NCBI GenBank assembly: GCA_023265025.1
Contig: JAHFUP010000028.1
Span: forward strand, 1-56,059
Reading direction: 5' to 3'
DNA: 56,059 nt
Origin: Acidimicrobiia bacterium
GTDB taxonomy: Bacteria; Actinomycetota; Acidimicrobiia; Acidimicrobiales; AC-14
Both the position numbers and the translations under genes were made by a program. Below the pieces are notes generated by a model that searched no databases, was not told the origin of the DNA, and saw nothing but the letters and a program-made list of their open reading frames with translations. Below are positions 1 through 9,958 of the stretch, piece after piece. The first letter of the stretch is position 1. Every line of letters begins with the position of its first letter.

Positions 1-33
1 CGTCGGCCTGAGCAAGAATGACCGTCCCGTATC

Positions 34-40
34 AAGGAGG
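34..40 (+). promoter_or_regulatory. Ribosome binding site of the VOC gene
   Basis: The string AAGGAGG lies five bases before ATG 46 and fixes that start. A longer reading frame that begins upstream in another register is a shadow. Confidence 0.8.
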
Positions 41-45
41 ACAGC

Positions 46-454
46 ATGTCCGCTCGACTCAACCCCTACATCAGCTTCCCCGGCACCGCCCGCGAGGCCA
101 TGGAGTTCTACGCCGGCGTCTTCGGCGGCGAGCTGCATGTGAACACGTTCGGGGAGTACGGCATGGAGGGCGACGGCTCCGAGAAGGTCATGCACGGCAT
201 GCTCGAGTCCGCCAATGGGTTCACGATCATGGGCGCCGACAACCCGCCGGGCATGGAGCTCACCACGGGCAACAACATGGCCGTGAGCCTCAGCGGCGAC
301 GAGAACGAGCTCCTCACCGGCTACTGGGAGAAGCTGAGCGACGGCGGCATCGTGATGATGCCCCTCGAGAAGCAGATGTGGGGCGACGTGTTTGGCATGT
401 GCACGGACCGCTTCGGCATCTCGTGGCTCGTCAACATCGCCGGCGACGCCGCGT

Positions 455-462
<8 letters not shown>
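46..462 (+). CDS. VOC family protein (PhnB/glyoxalase-like)
   Basis: A 138-aa protein of the vicinal-oxygen-chelate fold. It begins with the PhnB-like pattern NPYISFPGTAREAMEFY, continues with a FGGEL strand, and ends with a W-G-D-x-FG-x-x-x-DRFGISW motif typical of this subgroup. The size fits a single-domain PhnB-like protein. No substrate can be read from the sequence; relatives are often annotated as 3-demethylubiquinone methyltransferase-like or glyoxalase-like without proof. The start at ATG 46 is fixed by an ideal Shine-Dalgarno sequence. The gene converges on glnS and their 3' ends overlap by eight bases, so no terminator separates them. Confidence 0.9.
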
Positions 463-2758
<2,296 letters not shown>

Positions 2759-2785
2759 GACGGCCCACTCTACCGACGCGGTGAC

Positions 2786-3292
2786 TCAGATCGGCACGGC
2801 AATTCCCAGCGGCGGCCGCGTGGCCAGCCAGGCGTAGAGCGGGCCGCCGATGACCAGCCCGAGGCCGGCGCCGCCGACGATGTCGAGCGGGTTGTGGGCG
2901 CCGACGTAGATGCGGGTGAAGCCGTTGAGGAGGACGAGCACCCAGATCAGCACCCGCCAGCGCCGGTCGGCGACGACGGCGGTGAGCGCGGTCGCCAACG
3001 CGACGGTGATCACCGCATGACCGGAGACGAAGCTGAGGCCGTCGGCAGAGACCGGCCCGCGCAGGATGGCGGCCACCAGCAGGCCGACCAGCAGGGCCAC
3101 GACGATGTTGCCCAGCTGCTGGAAGATCCATAGCGGCCGGTAGAGCCAGTCGGGCAGGCCGTTGATGGCGTGGAAGACCGACCGCTCGACGCCGCCGACT
3201 CGCCCGGTGCGGGCGACGAGGCCGGCGCCGACGAGCAGCACCAATCCCGTCACCACCAACGTGGCGCCGGCCCGTACGCGGAACCTCGTCAT
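2786..3292 (-). CDS. PAP2-family membrane phosphatase
   Basis: A 168-aa integral membrane protein with about five hydrophobic segments. The PAP2 C2 motif is FVSGHAV (near residues 88-94) and the C3 motif is R-IYVGAH-NPLD (near residues 127-137). The C1 motif KX6RP is weak or missing, with only RGP at the expected place, so activity is less certain. Family members remove phosphate from lipid phosphates or undecaprenyl pyrophosphate at the membrane. The ATG at 3292 overlaps the stop of the acetoacetyl-CoA synthetase gene (ATGA), which indicates translational coupling. This is one of four PAP2 domains in the window. Confidence 0.88.
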   Translation of the reverse strand: MTRFRVRAGATLVVTGLVLLVGAGLVARTGRVGGVERSVFHAINGLPDWLYRPLWIFQQLGNIVVALLVGLLVAAILRGPVSADGLSFVSGHAVITVALATALTAVVADRRWRVLIWVLVLLNGFTRIYVGAHNPLDIVGGAGLGLVIGGPLYAWLATRPPLGIAVPI

Positions 3293-5160
3293 TCCTCCAC
3301 GCCGCGAATGAACGGCGCCAGCGACGCCGGGTTGGCCATGGCGTCGGGGCTGACGACCGCCTCCATCGGCTCGCCCAGGAGCAGCCGCTTGACCGGCACC
3401 TCCATCTTCTTCCCGTTGATGGTCCGGGGAACCTCCTCGATGGCCACGATCTCGTCGGGGACGTGGCGGGGCGACAGCTCGGCGCGCAGGGCCTCCGCGA
3501 TGCGCCGGCGGAGGGCGTCGTCGAGCGAGGAGCCGGCGGCCAGGACGACGAACAGCGACAGCTTGCCGGTGTCGACGACCAGGCTGTCGAGCACCTCGGG
3601 TCGCGCTTCCACCACCCGGTACAGCTCCGAGGTACCCATGCGGACGCCGCCCCTGTTCAGCGTGGCGTCGGACCGGCCGGAGATCACACAGGTGCCGCGA
3701 TCGGTGATGGTGATCCAGTCGCCGTGGCGCCAGACGCCCGGGTAGGTCTCGAAGTAGCTGGCGCGGTAGCGGGCGCCGCCGGGGTCGTCCCAGAGGAACA
3801 GCGGCATCGACGGCATCGGCGCGGTGACGACGAGCTCGCCCACCCGCCCGACCACCGACGCACCCGTCTCGTCGAATGCTTCCACCTTCACGCCCAGGCA
3901 CCGGCACTGGATCTCGCCGGCGTGCACGGGCAGGAGCGGGCAGGACGCCACGAAGCCGGAGCACACGTCGGTGCCGCCGCTCACCGACCCGAGCAGGAGG
4001 TCGGCGTGCACGTTCTCGTAGACCCAACCGAACCCGTCCGGGGGCAGCGGGGCGCCCGTGGACCCGACGCCCCGCAGCCTCGACAGGTCGGCCTCCCGGC
4101 TGGGCACCACGCCGGCCTTCATGCCCGCCAGGATGTACGGCGCGCTGACGCCGAAATAGGTCATCTCCAGCCGCGCCGCCAGCCGCCACATGGCGCCGGG
4201 ATCGGGGAAGGCCGGGCTGCCGTCGTAGAGGACGATCGTCGCCCCCACCAGCAGCCCGCCGGCGAGCAGGTTCCACATCATCCAGCCCGTCGAGCTGTAC
4301 CAGAAGAAGCGGTCGTCGGGCCCGATGTCGAGATGCAGCGAGATCTGCTTCATGTGCTCCAGCAGGATGCCGCCGTGCCCGTGCACGAGCGCCTTGGGCA
4401 GTCCCGTCGTGCCCGACGAGTACAGGACCCAGAGCGGGTGCTCGAACGGCACCGGCTCGATCCGGAGGCCGGCGGCGGGCCGGGCGACGTCGGCCAGGGC
4501 CACCACGGTGGTACCGGGCAGGCCGGCGGCCAGCTCCGCCACCACGGCCCGCCGGTCGTGCCATTCGCCCTTGAACCGGTAGCCGTCGACGACCAGGAGC
4601 ACCGCCGGCTCGATCTGCCGGAAGCGGTCGAGCACCGCGGTGGCACCGAAGTCGGGGGAGCACGCCGACCAGACCGCACCGAGGCTGGCCGTGGCCAGGA
4701 CGGCGACGAGGGCGTCGGCCACGTTCGGCACGAACGCCGCCACCCGGTCGCCCCGGCCCACGCCAAGCCGGCGCAGACCTTCGGCCATGGCCGCGGTCCG
4801 CAGGCGCAGCTCGCCGTAGGTGATGGTGTGAACCGGGCCGTCCTCGCCGCACGCCAGCACGGCCAGGCGCTCGTCCGGCCACCGGAAGACGTGGTCGACG
4901 TAGTTGAGCGCTGCGCCTTCGAACCAGCGGGCGCCGGGCATGGACCGGCTGGAGAGGATCCGGTCAGGCGCTCGTGTGAACCGGACGTCGAAGAAGTCGA
5001 CGATGGACGTCCAGAACCCCTCGAGGTCGGTGACTGACCAGCGCCACAGCTCGTCGTAGGAGGCGAAGTCGAGCGCTCGGTTCGACCGCAGCCACGCCAG
5101 GTACCGGGTGATATGTGCCCGCTCGACGTCGCGCGGCTGCGGCGTGTGGAGGACCGTCAC
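3289..5160 (-). CDS. Acetoacetyl-CoA synthetase (acetoacetate-CoA ligase)
   Basis: A 623-aa ANL-superfamily adenylating enzyme that makes acetoacetyl-CoA from acetoacetate, ATP and CoA. The N-terminal ACS cap is followed by the nucleotide-binding motif YSSGTTGLPK, and the C-terminal lysine region reads INGKKMEVPVKRLL. The long form with a W-F-G-A-LNY region (ARWFEGAALNYVDHVFR) is characteristic of acetoacetate-CoA ligases rather than acetyl-CoA synthetases. The GTG start at 5160 overlaps the stop of the Lrp-type gene by four bases (GTGA). A longer in-frame extension upstream is low-complexity R/P-rich shadow and is rejected. The divergent operon degrades phenylalanine and tyrosine to fumarate and acetoacetate, so this enzyme plausibly uses that acetoacetate. 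Confidence 0.92.
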   Translation of the reverse strand: MTVLHTPQPRDVERAHITRYLAWLRSNRALDFASYDELWRWSVTDLEGFWTSIVDFFDVRFTRAPDRILSSRSMPGARWFEGAALNYVDHVFRWPDERLAVLACGEDGPVHTITYGELRLRTAAMAEGLRRLGVGRGDRVAAFVPNVADALVAVLATASLGAVWSACSPDFGATAVLDRFRQIEPAVLLVVDGYRFKGEWHDRRAVVAELAAGLPGTTVVALADVARPAAGLRIEPVPFEHPLWVLYSSGTTGLPKALVHGHGGILLEHMKQISLHLDIGPDDRFFWYSSTGWMMWNLLAGGLLVGATIVLYDGSPAFPDPGAMWRLAARLEMTYFGVSAPYILAGMKAGVVPSREADLSRLRGVGSTGAPLPPDGFGWVYENVHADLLLGSVSGGTDVCSGFVASCPLLPVHAGEIQCRCLGVKVEAFDETGASVVGRVGELVVTAPMPSMPLFLWDDPGGARYRASYFETYPGVWRHGDWITITDRGTCVISGRSDATLNRGGVRMGTSELYRVVEARPEVLDSLVVDTGKLSLFVVLAAGSSLDDALRRRIAEALRAELSPRHVPDEIVAIEEVPRTINGKKMEVPVKRLLLGEPMEAVVSPDAMANPASLAPFIRGVEE

Positions 5161-5612
5161 GGGAGGGACAGCTCGTCGAGGAGCAGGAGGGTCTGGGTGG
5201 ACGCCACGTCGGGAATGGCTTGCAGGCCCTCGAGGATGACGTCGCGCAGGTGGTCGATGTCGGGCGCCCGCACGAGGAGGATGTAGTCGTAGGAGCCGGT
5301 GCTCAGCGCCAGCCACTCGACGCCGGGCAGGTGGCGCAGGCGCTCGCCGACCCCCCGCCAGGCGTGCTGCACCACGCTCACCAGGACGAGGGCGGCGATC
5401 GGCAGGCCGAGTTTGCGGTGGTCGACGTCGACGGTGAAGCGGCGGATGACGCCTTCCTCACGCAGGCGGGCCAGGCGCTGGTACGCGGTGGCGCGCGACA
5501 CGTTGACCTGCGACGCCAGCTCGTTGACGGACTGGCGGCCGTCGGCGCGTAGCGCGTCGATGAGGCGGCGATCCACCGGGTCGATCCGGACAGGTTGTTC
5601 AGACAAAGGCAC
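5157..5612 (-). CDS. Lrp/AsnC-family transcriptional regulator
   Basis: A protein of about 150 aa with an N-terminal winged HTH (DPVDRRLIDALRADGRQSVN, then VSRATAYQRLARL) and a C-terminal RAM/AsnC effector domain (GVEWLALSTGSYDYILLVR). Such proteins sense amino acids and often regulate neighbouring genes. It is transcribed divergently from the phenylalanine/tyrosine catabolic operon and overlaps the acetoacetyl-CoA synthetase gene, so it is the obvious candidate regulator of both; that is inference. Start choice: GTG 5612 is reported, but TTG 5606 has a better placed AGAGG five to six bases upstream, so the true N-terminus may be two residues shorter. Confidence 0.9.
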   Translation of the reverse strand: MPLSEQPVRIDPVDRRLIDALRADGRQSVNELASQVNVSRATAYQRLARLREEGVIRRFTVDVDHRKLGLPIAALVLVSVVQHAWRGVGERLRHLPGVEWLALSTGSYDYILLVRAPDIDHLRDVILEGLQAIPDVASTQTLLLLDELSLP

Positions 5613-5705
5613 CTCTGCGTCATTCTGTCTCGTTTTCCGGCGGACTGCTGGACAAGATGATCCGGTAGGCCGACACTGACGCGGAGAGGAAAGGAGGTGC
5701 TCGCC
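5613..5705. promoter_or_regulatory. Divergent promoter region between the Lrp-type gene and phhA
   Basis: A 93-bp spacer between divergent genes must hold both promoters and probably the binding site of the Lrp-type regulator. A strong Shine-Dalgarno (AAAGGAGG, 5690-5697) lies eight bases before GTG 5706 and decides the phhA start. I could not assign convincing -35/-10 boxes or an Lrp site. Confidence 0.55.
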
Positions 5706-6560
5706 GTGGCCGATCTGTACGCGCCGGTGGTGCGTGACGGCCAGGGCGACATCGAGGTCGTGCTCGGCGCCGACCATCCCGGCTTCTCCGACCCTGCCTA
5801 CCGCGCCCGGCGCAACGCCCTGGCCGCGCTGGCGCTCGACTGGCGTCGAGGCGACCCCGTGCCCGAGCCCACCTACAGCGATGTCGAGCACCGCGTGTGG
5901 CAGACGATCGACCGGGAGCTGGCCCCGCTGCACCGCCGGCACGCCTGCCGTACCTACCTCGACGCCAAGGAAGAGCTGGGCCTGCCGGGCGACCACGTGC
6001 CGCAGCTGTCCGAGGTCACGGCGCGGCTCCAGCCCCTGAGCGGCTTCAGCTACCTGCCGGTGGCCGGGCTGGCGCCGCTGCGGGACTTCTATGGCGCCTT
6101 CGACCACGGCCTGTTCTATTCGACCCAGTACCTGCGTCACCCGTCGCTCCCGCTCTACACGCCGGAGCCCGACATCGTCCACGAGGTGGTGGGGCATGCC
6201 AACCAGCTGGCGGTCCCGGAGCTGGCGGCGATCTACCGGATGGTGGGTGCGGCCGTCTCCCGCACCCGGTCCGAGGCCGGTCTGCGTTACCTCTCCCGGA
6301 TCTTCTGGTTCACCATGGAGTTCGGCGTGGTGTGGGAGGACGGGGAGCCCAAGGCGTACGGCGCCGGCATCCTGTCGTCCTGCGGGGAGACAGCCGCCTA
6401 CGGCGGCGCCGACATCCGGCCCCTGGATTTCGCGGCGATGGGGCGGCAGGCGTACGACATCACGCGCTACCAGCCGGTCCTGTTCGCCGCCCGCTCGATG
6501 ACCCATCTCGTCGACGCGGTCTCCGACTTCTATTCGAGCTACCAGGAGGAGGCCGCCTGA
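5706..6560 (+). CDS. phhA: Phenylalanine 4-monooxygenase
   Basis: A 284-aa pterin-dependent aromatic amino acid hydroxylase that converts phenylalanine to tyrosine. The catalytic core contains the ferrous-iron motif PDIVHEVVGH (two His ligands near residues 158-163) and a downstream Glu ligand in FTMEFG. The GFSYLPVAGL and YSTQYLRHPS stretches are also family hallmarks. Its length fits the monofunctional bacterial enzymes. GTG 5706 is chosen because an ideal AAAGGAGG lies eight bases upstream. First gene of a four-gene operon; its TGA overlaps the next ATG (TGATG). Confidence 0.95.
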   Translation: MADLYAPVVRDGQGDIEVVLGADHPGFSDPAYRARRNALAALALDWRRGDPVPEPTYSDVEHRVWQTIDRELAPLHRRHACRTYLDAKEELGLPGDHVPQLSEVTARLQPLSGFSYLPVAGLAPLRDFYGAFDHGLFYSTQYLRHPSLPLYTPEPDIVHEVVGHANQLAVPELAAIYRMVGAAVSRTRSEAGLRYLSRIFWFTMEFGVVWEDGEPKAYGAGILSSCGETAAYGGADIRPLDFAAMGRQAYDITRYQPVLFAARSMTHLVDAVSDFYSSYQEEAA

Positions 6561-7672
6561 TGGCCCTCACCGCCGTACCCCTGTCCACCCAACTGCTGGG
6601 CTGGGACGCCGTCGAGCTGTGGGTCGGCAACGCCCGCGCCGTGGCCGCGTTTCTCTCGGCCGGTTTCGGGTTCCATGTGACCGCGTACGCCGGTCCCGAG
6701 ACGGGGTGTCCCGACACCGCGTCGTACGTCCTCGAACAGGGTCGCATCCGGTTCGTCGTCACGGCTGCCCTGGTGCCCGACTCGCCCATCGCCGCCCACG
6801 TGCGCGAGCACGGCGACGGCGTGCGCGACGTGGCGTTCGCGGTGAGCGACGCGGCTGCCGCATACGAGCGCGCCGTGTCCCACGGCGCCCCCGGCGTCGA
6901 GGAACCGCACGAGGTGAAGGACGCGTACGGCGTGCTGCGGTTGGCCACCATCGCCACGTACGGCGAGACGCGCCACACGTTCGTCGACCGGTCGTCGTAC
7001 GCCGGCGTCTACCGGCCGGGCTTCGAGGGCGAGAAGCTGCCGCCCGAGCCAGTGCTCGGCCCGCCGACCGGCCTCGACGTCATCGACCACGTGGTGGGCA
7101 ATGTCGAGCAGGGATCGCTGGAACGCTGGGTCGACTTCTACCGCTCCGTCCTGGGGTTCGAGCGGCTGCGCCATTTCGACGACTCGCAGATCTCCACCGA
7201 GTACTCGGCGCTCATGTCCACGGTGGTATGGGACGGCAGCTCCATCGTCCTCCCGCTCAACGAGCCGGCCGAGGGTCGGCGCAAGAGCCAGATCCAGGAG
7301 TACCTCGAGACCTACCGGGGTCCCGGCGTGCAGCACATCGCCCTCCGCACCGAGAACATCGTCGGCGCGGTGTCGGCCCTCCGCCAGCGCGGGGTCCGTT
7401 TCCTCGAGGCGCCGGCCAGCTACTACGAGGACGCCCGCGCCCGCCTCGGCCACCTCGACCTGCCGTGGGACGACGTGGCCCGGCTGGGCATCCTCGTCGA
7501 CGAGGAGCCCGACGGCTGGCTGCTCCAGGTCTTCACCGAGACCTTGACCGACCGCCCGACGCTGTTCCTGGAGATCATCCAGCGGGGCGGCGCCAAGGGC
7601 TTCGGTGCCGGCAACTTCCAGGCCCTGTTCCAGGCGTTCGAGCGCGAGCAGGCCCGGCGCGGGCACCTGTGA
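6560..7672 (+). CDS. hppD: 4-hydroxyphenylpyruvate dioxygenase
   Basis: A 370-aa non-heme iron dioxygenase that converts 4-hydroxyphenylpyruvate to homogentisate. It consists of two VOC-type halves, and the C-terminal half carries the iron ligands: His in DVIDHVVGNV, His in GPGVQHIALRT and Glu in TLFLEIIQRGG. The conserved C-terminal substrate helix (GAGNFQALFQAFEREQ) is intact. The start overlaps the phhA stop and the end overlaps the fahA GTG by four bases, so translation is coupled. A tyrosine aminotransferase, needed between PhhA and this step, is not in the window. Confidence 0.96.
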   Translation: MALTAVPLSTQLLGWDAVELWVGNARAVAAFLSAGFGFHVTAYAGPETGCPDTASYVLEQGRIRFVVTAALVPDSPIAAHVREHGDGVRDVAFAVSDAAAAYERAVSHGAPGVEEPHEVKDAYGVLRLATIATYGETRHTFVDRSSYAGVYRPGFEGEKLPPEPVLGPPTGLDVIDHVVGNVEQGSLERWVDFYRSVLGFERLRHFDDSQISTEYSALMSTVVWDGSSIVLPLNEPAEGRRKSQIQEYLETYRGPGVQHIALRTENIVGAVSALRQRGVRFLEAPASYYEDARARLGHLDLPWDDVARLGILVDEEPDGWLLQVFTETLTDRPTLFLEIIQRGGAKGFGAGNFQALFQAFEREQARRGHL

Positions 7673-8748
7673 GGGGGTTCGGCGGGTTCGGGGTCGAGAA
7701 CCTGCCCTATGGGGTGGCGCGCTGGGGCGATGGGCGCACCGGCTGTGTGAGCGCCCTCGACGACCGGGTCATCGACCTGGCCGCCCTCGCCGGCGCCGGC
7801 GGGCTGCACGGCGTGCCGGCGGAAGTGTTCGACGCCACCTCGCTCAACCGGTTCCTGGCGCTGGGCCGGGGGGCATGGGCCGGCGTCCGGTCCGAGCTCG
7901 CCGGGCTGGCGGCACAAGGTGACGAGCGGCTGGCTGCGGCGTCGGCACCGATGGGGTCGGTCGAGCTGCTCCTCCCCGTCGCGGTCGGGGACTTCGTGGA
8001 CTTCTCGGCGTCGCTGCACCACGCGACCAACATGGCCCGGCTGCTCCGTCCGGATTCGCCGCCGCCGGGCGACGAGTGGAAACGGTTCCCCCGCGGGTTC
8101 CACGGGCGGGCGGGCAGCGTCGTCGTGTCCGGCACTCCGTTCCGGCGCCCGCACGGGCCGGCGGGCGTGACTGCGGCCCTCGACATCGAGGCGGAGCTGG
8201 CGTTCGTGATCGGCGCCGGCAACCGCATGGGCGAGCCGATCCCGGCGCCGGCCATGCGGGACCACGTGGCCGGCGTGCTGCTGCTCCTCGACTGGAGCGC
8301 CCGTGACATCCAGGCCGCCGAGCAGCACCCGCTCGGCCCGTTCCTGTCCAAGTCGTTCGCCACATCGGTGTCGCCCTGGCTCGTGAGCCTCGACGCCGTC
8401 GACCCGACGGCCATCGAGTTGGAGGTGCTGTTGCAAGCGACGACCGTGAGCCGCCCGCCGGTCTCGACGATGTACTGGTCGATCGCCGACCTCCTGGCCC
8501 ACGCCACGTTGAACGGCGCCCCGACCCGGCCCGGCGACCTGTTCGGGTGCGGGACGGTGTCCGGCCCCGACGAGGGGACGCAGGGCAGCCTCATGGAGCT
8601 GACGTCGGGCGGCCGGCGGCGGCTCCGGCTCCACGACGGCTCGATGAGGACGTACCTGGAGGACGGCGACACGGTCGTGATCCGGGGCATCGCCGGCGAG
8701 GTTTCACTGGGCGAGGTGGCCGGGCGTGTGCTGCCGGCGATGACATGA
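7669..8748 (+). CDS. fahA: Fumarylacetoacetase
   Basis: A 359-aa enzyme that hydrolyses fumarylacetoacetate to fumarate and acetoacetate. It has the true FAH N-terminus ([12 protein letters not shown]), the [11 protein letters not shown] region, [14 protein letters not shown], and the metal/active-site segment [29 protein letters not shown]. These identify it as a fumarylacetoacetase and not a generic FAH-family hydrolase, although it is shorter than the roughly 420-aa animal and proteobacterial enzymes. GTG 7669 overlaps the hppD stop (GTGA). Its product acetoacetate is the substrate of the divergently encoded acetoacetyl-CoA synthetase. Confidence 0.93.
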   Translation: [359 protein letters not shown]

Positions 8749-8760
8749 GGAGGCACTGAC

Positions 8761-9909
8761 ATGCCGTACTACCGGTCGATGGGAGACGTGCCCCGCAAGC
8801 GGCACCTGCGGGGGGACCGCTACGAGGAGGTCATGGGCGAGGAGGGTTTCTCCGGCGAGTCGTCGATCCTCTACCACCTGGGCTCGCCGTCGGCGCTGCT
8901 GGCGGTGCGGGAGATGCCCGACCCGCGTCCCGGGTTGGTGCCCAACCACCCGCTGCTCCCGCGCCACATCCGGACCTCGGACGTGCCCGGTGGGGGCGAC
9001 GCGGTGCTCGACCGCCGGGTGCTGCTGGGCAACGATGACGTCGTCGTCGGCTGGGTCGTGGCCGATCGGACAAGCGCGTACTACCGCAACGCCGTGGGCG
9101 ACGAGGTCGCCTTCGTGCAGTCGGGCCGGGCGGTGGTGGAGTCGGTGTTCGGGCATCTGGTCGTCGGCCCCGGCGACTACGTCGTCGTACCTCGCTCCGC
9201 CACCCACCGCTGGGTGCCCGACGGCACCGAACCGCTGGCCCTGTTGGTGGTGGAGTCGCGGGGCCACGTCCGCCCACCGAAGCGGTATCTCTCCCCGGGC
9301 GGGCAGTTCCTCGAGCAGGCGCCCTATTGCGAGCGGGATGTCCGGGGCCCGGAGCTGGTGGTGCCGGCGGAGGACGGGGGCGAGTCGACTGAGGTCGTCG
9401 TCCGCACCGGTGCCGGTCTAAGCGTTCACACGCTGCCGGCGTCACCGTTCGACGTCACCGGCTGGGCCGGATGCCTCTATCCCTGGGCGTTCTCGATCCA
9501 CGACTTCGAGCCGATCGTGGGGGCGATCCACCAGCCACCGCACGTCCACCAGACCTTCGAGGGGCCCGGCTTCGTCGTGTGCTCCTTCGTCCCCCGGCCG
9601 TACGACTTCCACGCCGGCGCCATCAAGGTCCCCTACCACCACGCCAACGTCGACAGTGACGAGGTGATCTTCTACTCGGCCGGCGACTTCATGAGCCGGG
9701 CCGGCTCGGGCATCGGCGTGGGATCGATCTCGCTGCACCCCAACGGGTTCGTGCACGGCCCCCAGCCGGGCAGCATGGAGCGGGCCGCCGACCAGGACCG
9801 CACCGAGGAGGTGGCGGTCATGATCGACACCTTCCGGCCGCTCAGCCTCGGGCCGGCGGCCGTCGAGGCGTCCGACGACGTTTATCCGTGGACGTGGGCC
9901 CGGCAGTGA
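8761..9909 (+). CDS. hmgA: Homogentisate 1,2-dioxygenase
   Basis: A 382-aa cupin-type iron dioxygenase that opens the homogentisate ring to maleylacetoacetate. The N-terminus (MPYYRSMGDVPRKRH) and the C-terminal metal region (HHANVDSDEVIFY, then SISLHPNGFVHGPQPG) are diagnostic. Length matches the shorter actinobacterial HmgA type. It follows fahA by twelve bases with a GAGG just after the fahA stop. Gene order phhA-hppD-fahA-hmgA places all four enzymes in one unit. Maleylacetoacetate isomerase (maiA), which links this step to FahA, is absent from the window. Confidence 0.94.
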   Translation: MPYYRSMGDVPRKRHLRGDRYEEVMGEEGFSGESSILYHLGSPSALLAVREMPDPRPGLVPNHPLLPRHIRTSDVPGGGDAVLDRRVLLGNDDVVVGWVVADRTSAYYRNAVGDEVAFVQSGRAVVESVFGHLVVGPGDYVVVPRSATHRWVPDGTEPLALLVVESRGHVRPPKRYLSPGGQFLEQAPYCERDVRGPELVVPAEDGGESTEVVVRTGAGLSVHTLPASPFDVTGWAGCLYPWAFSIHDFEPIVGAIHQPPHVHQTFEGPGFVVCSFVPRPYDFHAGAIKVPYHHANVDSDEVIFYSAGDFMSRAGSGIGVGSISLHPNGFVHGPQPGSMERAADQDRTEEVAVMIDTFRPLSLGPAAVEASDDVYPWTWARQ

Positions 9910-9918
9910 CCCTCGATT

Positions 9919-9958
9919 TGGCTGCAGCTACGGGTCTATAGACCCGTAGCTGCAGCCA
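9919..9958. terminator. Perfect 40-bp palindrome between convergent hmgA and adnB
   Basis: The 20-base arm TGGCTGCAGCTACGGGTCTA is followed directly by its exact reverse complement, giving a 20-bp stem with no spacer. It begins nine bases after the hmgA stop. The adnB stop codon TAG (9936-9938) lies inside it, so the last AdnB residues AATGL are encoded by one arm. Tails on both sides are only weakly T-rich. A bidirectional terminator is the simplest reading. Confidence 0.75.
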
